Made by a program: the position numbers and the translations under genes | The notes under the pieces: model-generated | The model's database searches: none | The model's input: only the letters and a program-made list of their open reading frames with translations | Told to the model about the DNA's origin: nothing | Origin: Dermatophagoides farinae | Taxonomy: Eukaryota; Arthropoda; Arachnida; Sarcoptiformes; Pyroglyphidae | Direction: 5' to 3' | Assembly: GCF_024713945.1 (NCBI RefSeq) | Contig: NC_134681.1 | Span: 2,964,001 to 3,028,000, forward strand | DNA: 64,000 bases | Part shown: positions 29,301 to 40,412 of the stretch, one piece after another | Position numbering within the stretch: the stretch's first letter is position 1 | Layout of the letters: every line of letters starts with the position of its first letter

Positions 29301-30642
29301 ACATATTCATATTCAAAGAAAAACAAAAAGATTTTTGGGGTAATTTTCCAATGCCAATGATTGATACAAAATGATGTGTATCTTTTGTTTTCGATTCATC
29401 CATTCATTTTGTTCGATCAACCATTTGATTTGAATTGTTTTTTATTTTACTTTTGTTTTTCAATGAAAATGTCTTCATTGTGGAAATTCTGTAATTGTTT
29501 ATTGTTGTCAATTTTAGTTTCTTTAAAGAACTTTGTTTGTTAATTTAAATTTTCTTACATTGTCTTGTTGCGTGACTAGAGGAAAAAAATTTATGCCAAT
29601 CAGACAGTTATGGCCATCTATTGGAAAACGGTGAAACTTTTTGGCCAAAATTGAATGAATTTGTCGATCATCAAAAATAAATAAAACAAGACATTGATTT
29701 AGATCTAGATCTCAATGGTGATTGCAATTAATCTGGTTAGATTTAGATGTTTTTTTCTTTCAGCCACAAGCATCACACACACGCACAGTAGTCTCATGAA
29801 CAAACAAATATGAATAAATCACTGCAACCGTAGACGTACAAATGACATTAAAGGAAAAAACGGGCGTACGCCATCACCATATACTTCTGGAATTCATCTG
29901 ATTTATATTTTCTCTTTCTCTCTCTCTCTCTCTCTTCCTGAACATCATTATCATCATCAATGAATTCATCATTTATCTTGTCATCTGTTTTGGTTGTTCG
30001 TTTTTTTCGAGTTACACCCGATATTTGGAATTTGCAATTATACAATTATAATATACCTGAAAATGTTTTTTTCCTACTCAATTTCTTGCTTGTTTTTTTT
30101 CGTTTTGGTCAATAATCAACAATATACAAAAGATTGTGATTTTAGAGTTTTTTTTTCGTCCATGTTGAGATCGCTATGATATTTAGAGAAAAAATTCAAA
30201 TTCAAAGTATTAATTAAATAAATAAAGTAAAAAAATCAAATTTATTCAATCCTTTGACATTTATGATGAATCGTTCAGATTAATTGTTTTTTATTTATTC
30301 ACATTCTCATTGATCATCCCATCATCATCATCATGATCATCATTATTTTCAAATACAAGATTTAGGTGTCAATTTTCATTTGTGAAACACGAATAATCGG
30401 GATAAAACTGATAACCAAAACCTGAATAATCCAATAATCGTCATTAGCTTTACAGAATCAAAAAAAAAAAAAAATAAAATAGATATAAATAAATCTTACG
30501 CGTTTCGAATCGATTATAATTACAGGCACTGGTGGAGAGGAGGGAAAATATTCACATCAAGAATGATTTCTAAGGGAGAAAAAAATAATTTTCATTCTCA
30601 CAAGAGGGAAAAAACACACACAAACAACACCGGAAGATAATA

Positions 30643-30710
30643 TACAGTGATTACCGTGGATACCCGAATTATCATCATCATGCTCATGATATTCGGTTCC
30701 AAATCCGATC
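30643..30710. mobile_element. Possible pogo-like MITE fragment
   Basis: It begins TACAGTGATTACC, resembling the terminus of the TA-flanked element at 17009. It contains an internal inverted pair, CCGAATT (30664-30670) with GATATTCGG (30688-30696), and a TTCCAA segment as in the 17-kb element. No convincing right terminus is seen, so it may be a truncated copy or chance. Confidence 0.3.
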
Positions 30711-30912
30711 TATTTCACAATTTCAATCCCTTTTTTCGATTATTATGACATGTTATATATGCTGAATTATTTTCCACGCTTTAATATTTAATAATGATGA
30801 TGATTATAGAAAAAAAAACCACCACGACGATAATGGTGGTGGGTACCATGACCAGCCAATGAAATGTTCAAAATACAACGACCAATCATTATCATTATCA
30901 CAATCATCACCG

Positions 30913-30931
30913 GCGTCGTCGTCGTCGTCGT
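30913..30931. repeat. (GTC)n microsatellite
   Basis: Six GTC units. Confidence 0.9.
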
Positions 30932-31440
30932 TATTTGGCGTGAGAGAATTTTCTTTAATTTTTCCATATCTTTTCCTTTTCATTTTTTGACGTTTGTTTC
31001 GAAATGGCTGAAGATGATGATGAGAGTATGATTAATTATTACGGACCAGTTTTTTTCTTCGATTCATTCAATTTTCTATTCGATATGTCATCCTCATCGT
31101 CATCATTCGTAGATGATTATTTGATTAATCATTCTTCAAAAAAAAAGATTCTTATTGCATTTTCTTTGCTCTTTGGTTACCAAAAATTTTCATGATGATC
31201 ATTTTTGGCTTTGATTTGATCTGATAACGACGACGACAACAACAACAACTACAACAGTGTATAATATAACAGTACGAACCAGGAAGATGGCTAATTTTTT
31301 TTTCGTTCGATATTAATTTAATATTATCACATATGATTAATCATGAAAATATGATGGTGCAAAAGATTGAAAGATATTTCGTCTAAGAAAAAAAAACGAA
31401 AAATGCTCATTTATTTGGCTGACTTTAGAAGTGCGTGCGT

Positions 31441-31471
31441 GTGTGTATGTGTGTGTGTGTGTGTGTGTGTC
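31441..31471. repeat. (GT)n microsatellite, imperfect
   Basis: A GT tract with one TAT interruption near 31447. Confidence 0.95.
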
Positions 31472-33088
31472 CATATATTGGTTTTATATATATATCGATA
31501 TTTAATATCTATTCAATGCATATAAAACCATTTTTTCCATTCATTCATTCGTCATGGCGCCATTTGATATTCTTAATCAAATGATGATGATGATGATAAT
31601 CAAATCTGGTTGAAATCATCAGAACATGGAAAACAATTTCAACAAATCCTACAGGTTGATTGAAGGTTGTGAATGAGGATAATGACTGAAAAAAGATCAT
31701 AAATCATTTGACTATATCTGAACAAATGATAATCAAAATCAAAAATCAATGAATCGATTCAATGAAATGTTTTTATTTTTCTCAATAAATTTTTTTCTTT
31801 ATTTCAACGTTTCAAACCACCATAATGATGATGATAATAATAATAATGTTGACCATTCAATGATCATCATGTTATTAAATGATAATTTTTGATTCGAAAA
31901 CAAAAAATTCATTGAATTTGTTCAAAGAAATCGATTGCTCGAAACAACAGAATTGAAATTCAAAAATAAAAAAAAAATTTTTGCTAATAAATAATTTTAT
32001 TCGGGCTGGCTAGTTGGTTGAACACCAGGAATGAATAAAAATTTCAATTTTAAATTTTTTCTTTTCTTTCAAATAAAAATGGCGCCCACATTCATTCATT
32101 AACATTCAACATTCAACTTGTTGTTGTTTGTCATTAGCATCACCCAAAAAATCCTTGCAACCTTAACAGTAATTGATCATTATGAAAGGCTGAAGAATGA
32201 TGTTGAAGAAAGAGAAAAAAAATTGTTTGGGCGCCTAAAATTCATCAATCAATCATCCATTTTTATTCATTCAAAAAGAAGGCCAAAGGTCAAAAAATAT
32301 CCCGATTGTTCCAATGAAATGACCTTAATGACCAAAGGTCGCTTTGCTTAAACAATAATTAAGCATTGATTTGTAACCAGACAAAAAACGACAACAATTC
32401 AATGCAATTCGTTGGTTGCAAAATATATATTTTTTCTTCTATCACTTGCTTGCAATACGGCCAATTTTTTTCACTGATAACTAATGCGCTGTTACCAACC
32501 GTGAAAAAGATATACATAGAGTTAAGAGTAAAAGAATAAGAATGACATGAATCCCCAATACGAACATTAACACCGTCGTATAACGTGAAACGAAAAGGAA
32601 AAATTGAACTGAGAAAAAAAGCTAAAACACTTCTCGACAACGGTTCAGAAGTGAATATTGATGCTAATGTTTATGTGTATGTGTAGGTGTGCATGGTTGC
32701 AGTAAGAATCCTGGGAATTTCTGTCATCTTGGTGTTGTTTCTTTCTTTCTTTTTTTTCTCATTTACTCCATTCACGACAAACGAATCTTACTTAACCCGT
32801 TTTTTCTTCTTTTGCTCTTATTATTATTAAATGTCTGTGTGTTTGTTTTGAGAATACTTTTGAGAACAACAGCATATTATGTTCACTATGCAATAAATTA
32901 AACAATAACATGTGAAATGAGAAAAAGAAAGAAATTCATTCAAAATTAGGCCCTAGACCATAGGGGAATGAAAATCATGAGTTTCAAACATATAAAATGT
33001 GATGATGTTCCGTTTTTGCAGTATACTAAATAATGAAATAGAAAAAAATTGAAATGATCCAAATAGCGTAACCAGGGTAAAAAATGCA

Positions 33089-33109
33089 ACACACACACAC
33101 ACACACACA
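33089..33109. repeat. (CA)n microsatellite
   Basis: A CA tract of about ten units. Confidence 0.95.
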
Positions 33110-36100
33110 AACCAAAACCAAATCAGTCAGTCAGACAACAACAACACAAAAACGAACAACATAACCAAGTTTTTTGGTTGAAAGACAACAAAATCATCAT
33201 CATCATCACTTCTAGGTCCCAAATGTACCATTTATTATTATATAAACTTGGGTTACAGTTTATTTTTTCTCATTTTCTCACTTTCATTCATTCACTCACT
33301 CATCCATTCTCTTTGGCATGGTGTGATGATGACGATGATGATGATGATGATTGAAAAATAGAACCAAAAGCATAAAGCTTATTCTTTCAATTCTTTCAGT
33401 GTTTTTGTTGAAAGAATAGAAAAGCATAGGAAATGAAGCAAACGAGGAAAATTGTTATTATTTATGATCTTAATTCTATTATTTCTATTATTTCTATTAT
33501 ATATTATGTTTCGAATAATAATAATCATCATCATAATAGCGGTAATAATAGTTTGAAAGAAAAATAACCAAACTCTATATCAATTGGCAAAGACACACAC
33601 AGACTCGGTGAATCGATCATTCATCCGATTTTCCATTTTTTTTCTCCAATGGTTTTATTCAAACACATTATCGTTTGCTGTTTTTATTTTTTATTTTTTG
33701 TTCATTCATTACAGAATACAGTGTTTTTTTTGTCGACTGGCTCGTGTGTGCGTGTGATATCGTTTGTTGTCAACAACGACAACAATACAATACAATACAA
33801 TTACCAAGATAATAATCGCGATTGCAATGAATTTGGAACCAAAAATAAAAATAAAAAATAAAAAAAATAAATAATGCAATTGTGTATTCATTCTCATTGG
33901 ATCTGTTTTTTTTTTTTTTTTGCTTTTACAGTGTTGACTTTTGTTTGCTTATTATTCGATAACGATTATTTATAATCATAATAATTTACATATTTTTATC
34001 ATAAATTTTCTGATAACAGAAAATTTCCCTCAAAACATTGAATGAACGAATTGCATTGATAATGGTAATGATGATGGTTGAAAAATTTTCATTAAAAAAC
34101 GAAAATTTTATTTTTTAAAAACATTTTTAACATTAGCAATTCAATATCTATTTTAACAAGGATATGGTATGATAATAATGATGATGATGATCATCATCAT
34201 CATCATGATTTTCGATCGATCAATCCAGATCTAGATTATCACTGTTTATTTATTTATTTTGACTTTTCTTTCATTCATTCATTCATTGGATCATCATCGA
34301 TGAATGAATGATATCCGTGTCCGTGTACGCCCTTATTTTTTTACAATACACGTTTTCATATTGTCAGTTTTTATTATTATAAACAGGACCGATATATAAC
34401 GATAAGATATTATTGTTGTTATAAACAAGATTTACTTGTTACCCAAAAAAATGATTTAAATATCACGATTTACGAATAAACTTCTTCATAAGATCATAGA
34501 TTTTGCCATCAATAATCACGATTCTGAAATAGAATAGAAAAGACGAAAGAGAGAGAATCACGAATCAGTTTTTTTTTTGTTTTGACCATTTCAACCATCT
34601 CTGTTTAGTCGGTCTGTGTGTGTGTGTGTGTAGTTCACACCATCTCGAAGAAGAAAAAAATACCGCTGCTGTAACCATACCATATGAACATTGTGGAAAA
34701 TGAAACCCTCTCTGGTTGGCTGAATTGTTTTTTCCCCATTTTGGGTGAAAATTGATGAAAATCATTACAAATTATCACCCCGAATAAAAATGTCCATTAT
34801 CATCATGAGTGATAATTATTTCTGCGATCAAAGTAATGCCATCTATCGGTGCGCAATACGCATCGCAAATGAATTTTATTGCAAATCATACACAAACTAT
34901 ATGATATAAAGTATACACGTATAAAACAAAAAAGTGTTGTTCAAAAGGAGATTATTTGTTTCTGAGAAATTTTTTTTCAAAAATAAGGAAATTGCATGCA
35001 TTTTGGAGTGAAGGAAAAGTTGAATGACCAAAAATGATTATGATTATCGATTTTTGATCGAATCGAAAAAAACTCAAATCGATCAATCATAATTTCGGTT
35101 ACTAAATAGACTAATAATGATTTGAAAGTAATCAAATTTCAATCAAGTTTTCCTTGCGAAAATAAAATTTACAACATTATCCTCTGATGATGACTGATGA
35201 TCAATTGATGGCTATTGGCCTTGTTTCGCTCTCTTTGAGTATTTAAAAATGATTTCAATTTATTTAGCTACCTGAATATCCTGCTGCTGCTGATACCCTT
35301 CAATTAACACTTAATTTTCTTTTTCATTCGAACAAAAGTATTAATTAACGTTCCAACAACTTGATAAAAAATGTGGATAACTCAGTAAATTTCTAGTATG
35401 CCATATGCCAGATGGTCAACGGCTTCTGAACTTTCAAAAAATTTCCAAATGGTGTCAATTTGACTGTTCCGTTCGTTCTGTTTTCATTTCGACAGAGAAA
35501 AAACAAAGTAATTGCTTACCTTAAAAATGACACCAGTTTTAAAATGAATGATTTAAAAATGCCGCTCTTACCACACCGATTTATATTAGCTTTAGTTTGA
35601 AGGTGCCAATCTGCCAACAACATTTTTTCTTAAGGGTATCATCAGTGGAATTAAATGACCACCGCCATTGCTGACGACAGAAGGTCAACGGTAAACGATT
35701 AGAGTGGCCAGATTTTTTTCGCTCAAATGTATGGACCTAGTTCTGTTCTGTGTGAATCTTCTATTTATTTCATTTTTTTTTGTTGTGGTAAAATGTGCGA
35801 ACCAAACAAGATCGACCAACAAACAACAATAACAAAAAAAGTAAATTGTCACTTTTGAATGAATGAAACATACACACACACACACCTCTAATATATCAAT
35901 GATCAGAACAACAACAACAACAATGAGAAAAATGTTGACATTTAGACAAAGTTGAACTTATCGGCAGCCCGCACACATCGAAGAGAGAGAGAGAGAAAAG
36001 TTTCCGGAGTATCAGAAAAAAAACGAAATTCCATACTAATAACTAACCATCAATAAAAACGAACCAGATAAGATAATTTGAAATTCGATAATAATTATTA

Positions 36101-36791
36101 TTTTTTTTCTATTTTCAAAATTCTGTTCATCATCATTCGAAACGGTCGATCGATCAAAATTGGAAAAAAAATTTCATTTTCATTTTTTTGCATTGATTGA
36201 TTCGTTTATTGATTGAATTTCATATTCTCATTTTTTTCTCATTCGTAATCAAAAAAAAAAAACGATTCATTAAAGTTTGCATTATTGATTATTCTACTTT
36301 TTCTTCCATCACAGCAAATATGTTCTATATTTATCAATTTTTCATTCAATTGTAAATAATTTCCAATCTTGATTGTTATGTTGAAAATTGAAAAATGAAA
36401 ATTTTCAATTCAATAATGGCTTAATGAATGAATAAACAATCGATCGATCAAATGATCGATCCATCTCTATATGTCTGTCGATTTTAACAATAGTAATACA
36501 ATTGTGTTCTTAGGAAAAATCCGGTGATAATGATGATGATCATCATCCGATGACCCGATAATAATTGAATAAATTTCAAGTCAATTGATTTTATTTTTTC
36601 TACATCCTCAAAGGACCAACACACAAAAAAGTTCTTTTGTTTGTGCAAATCTAGTGATATAAAAAAATCATAATTTAAATTTCAATCTTATCGCTCTTTC
36701 TCTCTCATTCAATTATCTTTGTCACGAAATGAAAGCCTAGTGATAAACAAATTGATTGAAATCATTAAAAAAAATGTAAATAAATCCTCAG

Positions 36792-36954
36792 TTGACTGTA
36801 GAAACGAAGAATGACTGTAATAAGTTTTCACATTTTTGTCACTAGATGGCAAAATATTGTTAAATTCATTGAATTGATCCATGTTCTGCCATCTCGTGGT
36901 TAAAATGTAAACATAGCCAAAGTCAATACAGTCATTCCAGGTTTCTACAGTCAA
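36792..36954. repeat. 163-bp foldback with paired CTCF-like motifs
   Basis: The left arm starts TTGACTGTAGAAAC and the right arm, read on the minus strand, starts identically. The next 14 bases differ only at the first three (GAATGACTGTA shared), and similarity resumes further in (ACATTTT...AGATGGCA). The arms meet in a central palindrome near ATTCATTGAAT, so almost the whole element can pair; the right arm is about 9 bp longer. No clear target-site duplication is visible. Each arm carries an AGATGGCA core: TCACTAGATGGCAA on plus (36839-36852) and CCACGAGATGGCAG on minus (36886-36899), the latter close to the CTCF consensus. It sits 45 bp beyond the stop codon of the sulfotransferase-like gene. 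MITE origin and CTCF binding are inference. Confidence 0.75.
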
Positions 36955-36978
36955 TTAATGGTTGATAAATTGATTGAT

Positions 36979-36996
36979 TTTATTTTTATTTTTATT
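36979..36996 (-). terminator. Clustered AATAAA polyadenylation signals
   Basis: Three AATAAA hexamers on the minus strand (36979-36984, 36985-36990, 36991-36996) lie within 20 nt downstream of the stop codon of the sulfotransferase-like gene. Cleavage 10-30 nt further on would give a 3' UTR of only a few tens of bases, ending about where the foldback begins. Confidence 0.6.
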
Positions 36997-36998
36997 GA

Positions 36999-38468
36999 CT
37001 AAAAAATTTCATCAATCGTATAACCAAATAGTTCAAAATCTAGATAATATTTAGCATATAATGCCATTATTGTTTTTGGTTTTAATCGTCGAATATATTG
37101 TTGGGTTTCTTGATAGGATCGTTTATCACAATCACGGTCGTTTACGATTGGAATGTCAACATTTTTATTATCACTTATATCGCTATGGTTAGTGAATAAT
37201 TGTCGAGCATTTTGAAAATCCTGGTAAAATGTCTCATAATGGCCGACCAGATCATAACGAACATAGCATGGTTCACACTGTGTCCAAATTGGTGCCCATA
37301 ATGGATCATATTGATATGGATCAATAGGTAGCAATAATTCTTCACACCATTCTTCAAATGTCCAAACATGCATTGTTTCATTATTGATGATCAGCGGACG
37401 ACCATCCGGTAAAAATTCCGCTAATTCAAATCGCTTTTTGAATGCATCGACTAATCGAACGAAAGGATGTCGAACAAACATGATACGAATATATGATGTG
37501 TTATTGACTAGTTGCGCTTGTTGAATCATTGACATTAATTGTGGGTGATCATATTGATAAGCGAACGATTTTTGAAACCATTCAGGTTCGAATACCCGTG
37601 GCAAAAAACAGGCCATTATTTTCGTACTGTTATCGATCATCAATGGACAAAGACGTGTTGTTTTGCATGATTCGGGTGTTGTCGAATGCCAAGGGCTCAA
37701 CAAATGGTTATTCAGTCGATATTGTTTGCAAACTTGTTGCATTCTTTCAAGACTAGATCCTAATTGAGCTTGACAATCACGATCGTTGCTGCCTGAAGTA
37801 GAATTCAATAATTTAATAATATTTTTTTCGGTTAAATTTTTCAATGTTAGCGATACAGCAGCCAATTCAAATGGATTTGCCACCAATTCTTGCCGATCGT
37901 TTGGTGGTGGACACCAAGATCCAATATTCCACCATGGTGATGATGATGATGATTGCTGTTGATTATCATTAGGACCAGAATATTTTTCAGAATTTTTACG
38001 AACACCATCTTCAATCACATAACGACGATTTTCAGCAATACGAAAAACACTATGTACAGGATGACCATTGGATCCAGAATATCGATAACGATAATGATTT
38101 GGATCACAACGAAATGATTTATACAATGAACGTATGGCTATGGAAGCAATAATTATGGCAACAATCAATATTATTATTGTACGGAAATTTAATCCAAATT
38201 TTAATCTCTGATCATATGATGAATTTTGTTGTTGCCGTTGTTCGGATTGTTGATGTTGTTGTTGTTGTTGTTGTTGTTGAATAATAAAAACTTGAGGCAA
38301 TTGTGAATCATGATAATTATGATGAGGATGTAATTGTGATGAAATTATTTGAAAATCTGATCGATTATTGCCATTACTAATCATTGCTGAATGATTATTA
38401 GATCCATGATTTAATGTTGACAATTCCACTGAATCATCAGTTTGTCGTCGGTTGTTGACTGAATTCAT
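36999..38468 (-). CDS. Carbohydrate sulfotransferase-like (HNK-1/CHST8-14 type) membrane protein
   Basis: A single-exon gene of 489 residues, predicted type II Golgi membrane protein. The start is the ATG at 38468; an in-frame ATG 25 codons upstream at 38543 adds an atypical hydrophobic stretch. Residues 1-95 are a low-complexity cytosolic region with a polyGln run (64-71), and 97-113 form the membrane anchor. The lumenal domain matches the Sulfotransfer_2 family. It has the 3'-phosphate-type segment FVRHPFVRLVDAFKKRF (331-347), then a WTFEEW segment, QCEPCYVRYDLVGHYE (397-412) and a C-terminal LYAKYYLDFELFGY. Such enzymes move sulfate from PAPS to glycans. The usual PKVACTNWK loop is replaced by PRVFEPEWF (290-298), and the Ser normally following RLV/RLI in the 3' loop is Asp341. 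Activity is therefore doubtful. Family membership is well supported; substrate is unknown. Confidence 0.85.
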   Translation of the reverse strand: MNSVNNRRQTDDSVELSTLNHGSNNHSAMISNGNNRSDFQIISSQLHPHHNYHDSQLPQVFIIQQQQQQQQHQQSEQRQQQNSSYDQRLKFGLNFRTIIILIVAIIIASIAIRSLYKSFRCDPNHYRYRYSGSNGHPVHSVFRIAENRRYVIEDGVRKNSEKYSGPNDNQQQSSSSSPWWNIGSWCPPPNDRQELVANPFELAAVSLTLKNLTEKNIIKLLNSTSGSNDRDCQAQLGSSLERMQQVCKQYRLNNHLLSPWHSTTPESCKTTRLCPLMIDNSTKIMACFLPRVFEPEWFQKSFAYQYDHPQLMSMIQQAQLVNNTSYIRIMFVRHPFVRLVDAFKKRFELAEFLPDGRPLIINNETMHVWTFEEWCEELLLPIDPYQYDPLWAPIWTQCEPCYVRYDLVGHYETFYQDFQNARQLFTNHSDISDNKNVDIPIVNDRDCDKRSYQETQQYIRRLKPKTIMALYAKYYLDFELFGYTIDEIF

Positions 38469-38719
38469 GATGATGATGACATTGATTATGTTTTTTTTTC
38501 TGTATATATGTATTTCAATTGGAAAACAAAACAATGAATGCAATCATGATGATGAATGGGATGGATGAGATAAAACCTCTCGATCGCTTCAAATTAAAAC
38601 AAAACAATCATTTAACTTGTGAACACAAATGGTATAATCTACTACATTGTCAAATCAAACAAACATACATTTGTTGATAACTTGATTGATTGAATGATTT
38701 ATTTATTTATATATCAAAA

Positions 38720-38742
38720 TACACACACACACACACACACAC
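38720..38742. repeat. (CA)n microsatellite
   Basis: A CA tract of about 11 units in the presumed 5' region of the sulfotransferase-like gene. Confidence 0.95.
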
Positions 38743-39749
38743 TGAGTTGAATTTATATGAATGTTTTAACAAACCAAGCAACAAAAAAATCAATTTCCCC
38801 TTCCATCATCATCGAAACTTTGGATGCAAAGAAGAAAATGATGAAGAAAAAATGATAAATCATGAAATAGAGGAAGTGACAACGACAGAATGAGAGAAAA
38901 AATGTTTGAAAATTTCTATAAACAAAATACGACCGAGAAATAATCATAAAAAAAATCAGCTACCTAAATATAAATAAACAGGATCATCAAAAACCTCTAT
39001 TGCCATTGTCAATGGCCATTGAAATTTTCAATAAAAAAAATGAATCGATTTCAATTTCAAAAAAAAAAGAAATCAAACAAATGGCAATGTGAAAGGATTG
39101 ATGTAAAAATGGAAAATGCATAAACAAACACACGGATACAGTTGTTACTTTGTTGTCGCTTTTGGTTTTTCATTTTCTTATTTTCACAATCATTATTTAT
39201 ATTTATCGTTATTGTTGTTATACGAATGAGCAACAACAACAACAACAACAACAACAAGCTTGAAACTAGAATGGCAGCTTTTTATTTCTTCCACTTCTTC
39301 TTCGTGTTGTTCACAACATTAAAGTTTTTCTTCTATTTTATCCTAGAAATATCTTGATGATGATGATGATAGAAATGGTGGTGGTGGTGACGATGATGGT
39401 GGATCACAAGGTTGAATAATTTATTTCATTCCAATCGTTACAATCATGCATGTATTTTGAAAAATGAGTAAATAAAGTCCATAAAAATAAAGTTCAAGTC
39501 ACGATTGATTTGATTAATGATTAAAAAACAAAAAGGAAAATGGCCACCATTTTATCGTTCTGAAATAGTTTGACAAACACACACACATACACACTAAGAA
39601 TGAAATATTCAATATCTGGTTTGTCAACTTATTACTTGTCTATTCATCAATCCATTCGATTGAATTTCTTTTTTATTAATTCAAAAAATTCATTCATTCA
39701 TTCATTTATTTTATTTATATTTATATAATTTAAACTACAGAAAAAGTCA

Positions 39750-39891
39750 AAGGCGCGCAACTCACGCCAGTTGTATCATATAAATATACCGCGCTTGCTT
39801 ATAATAAACGATCACATTGTATGATTCTACACCGTGTACAAACTCTATGACTGATTGGCGATAGAAACCAGTTTTTCTCATGCAGCTGCAT
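39750..39891 (-). promoter_or_regulatory. Candidate promoter of the sulfotransferase-like gene
   Basis: In a patch richer in GC than its surroundings, the minus strand reads CGCCAATCAG (CCAAT box, about 39850-39859), then TATATTTATA (about 39777-39788) roughly 75 nt downstream. A perfect 12-bp palindrome ATGCAGCTGCAT with a CAGCTG E-box core lies at 39880-39891. Order and spacing suit a minus-strand start near 39750. The start codon is 1.3 kb away, implying a long or spliced 5' UTR. The TATA-like element also reads TATAAATA on plus (39779-39786), so direction is uncertain. Confidence 0.35.
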
Positions 39892-40412
39892 ACTGACAAA
39901 ACCATGCTTTATTTGTTTTTTGTTTCATCGAGTTCAAAATTAAAGTTATAATTTGTAAGTCATAATATTATTTTGAATTGAATTTCAATACAATTTCTAT
40001 AATTTTTTTTTTTGCTTAATCATCTAGGTATCATCAATTGTTTCATCATTCAACTGTTCTACTTTCAATGATCCATTCATATTCTGATTTCGAATTCAGT
40101 ATCAAATAAAATTGCAGAGATAATAGAATAGAATTGTTACATTATTCATTCATTCATCATTTTGACAAAGTTGTGGTCCATTTGATCATATAAACTATAC
40201 ACAAAAATGTAAAGATATCAATTTCAGTCATTGTAAATAATTCAATAATTGTTGATATCTCTTTATATAATAATATATATATGATATATTATTATTATTA
40301 TTCAGTTAGATAAATATAGATCAATACAATACAAGTTTTAATTTAAAATAAATAAAATAAAATAAATGGGTACCGTTTTTCATGTCTGATTTTGTCGATC
40401 GAAATTTCTGAT

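Larger units (their letters stand above)
26001..36791. other. Intergenic or intronic, no gene seen
   Basis: No supported gene. It contains ATTC tandem repeats (26173-26200), CA (26321-26350; 33089-33109) and GT (31441-31471) tracts, a (GTC)n run (30913-30931) and a pogo-like terminus with an internal hairpin (30643-30710). A dense GAT/ATC region at about 28500-28900 yields poly-Asp or poly-Ser/Ile frames on both strands, which I read as repeat artefacts. Confidence 0.55.
38544..40412. other. Spacer between sulfotransferase-like and MAM/LDLa genes
   Basis: Mostly AT-rich simple sequence, with a CA tract at 38720-38742 and (CAA)n near 39235-39256. A less AT-rich patch at about 39745-39900 stands out and is described as a candidate promoter. 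The two flanking genes are on the same strand, so the spacer should hold the 5' region of the sulfotransferase-like gene and the 3' end of the MAM/LDLa gene. Confidence 0.6.

Noticed and set aside
32118-32640. Adjacent open frames (77 codons plus, 93 codons minus), one with a short charged helix-like stretch
   Set aside because: No recognisable domain, no clear donor or acceptor pairing; treated as chance.
36709-36954. 81-codon open frame on the minus strand
   Set aside because: It coincides with the foldback element and has no domain.
38469-38543. 25-codon N-terminal extension of the sulfotransferase-like protein
   Set aside because: It adds a hydrophobic, Ile-rich segment before a normal cytosolic tail; the ATG at 38468 suits a type II membrane protein better.
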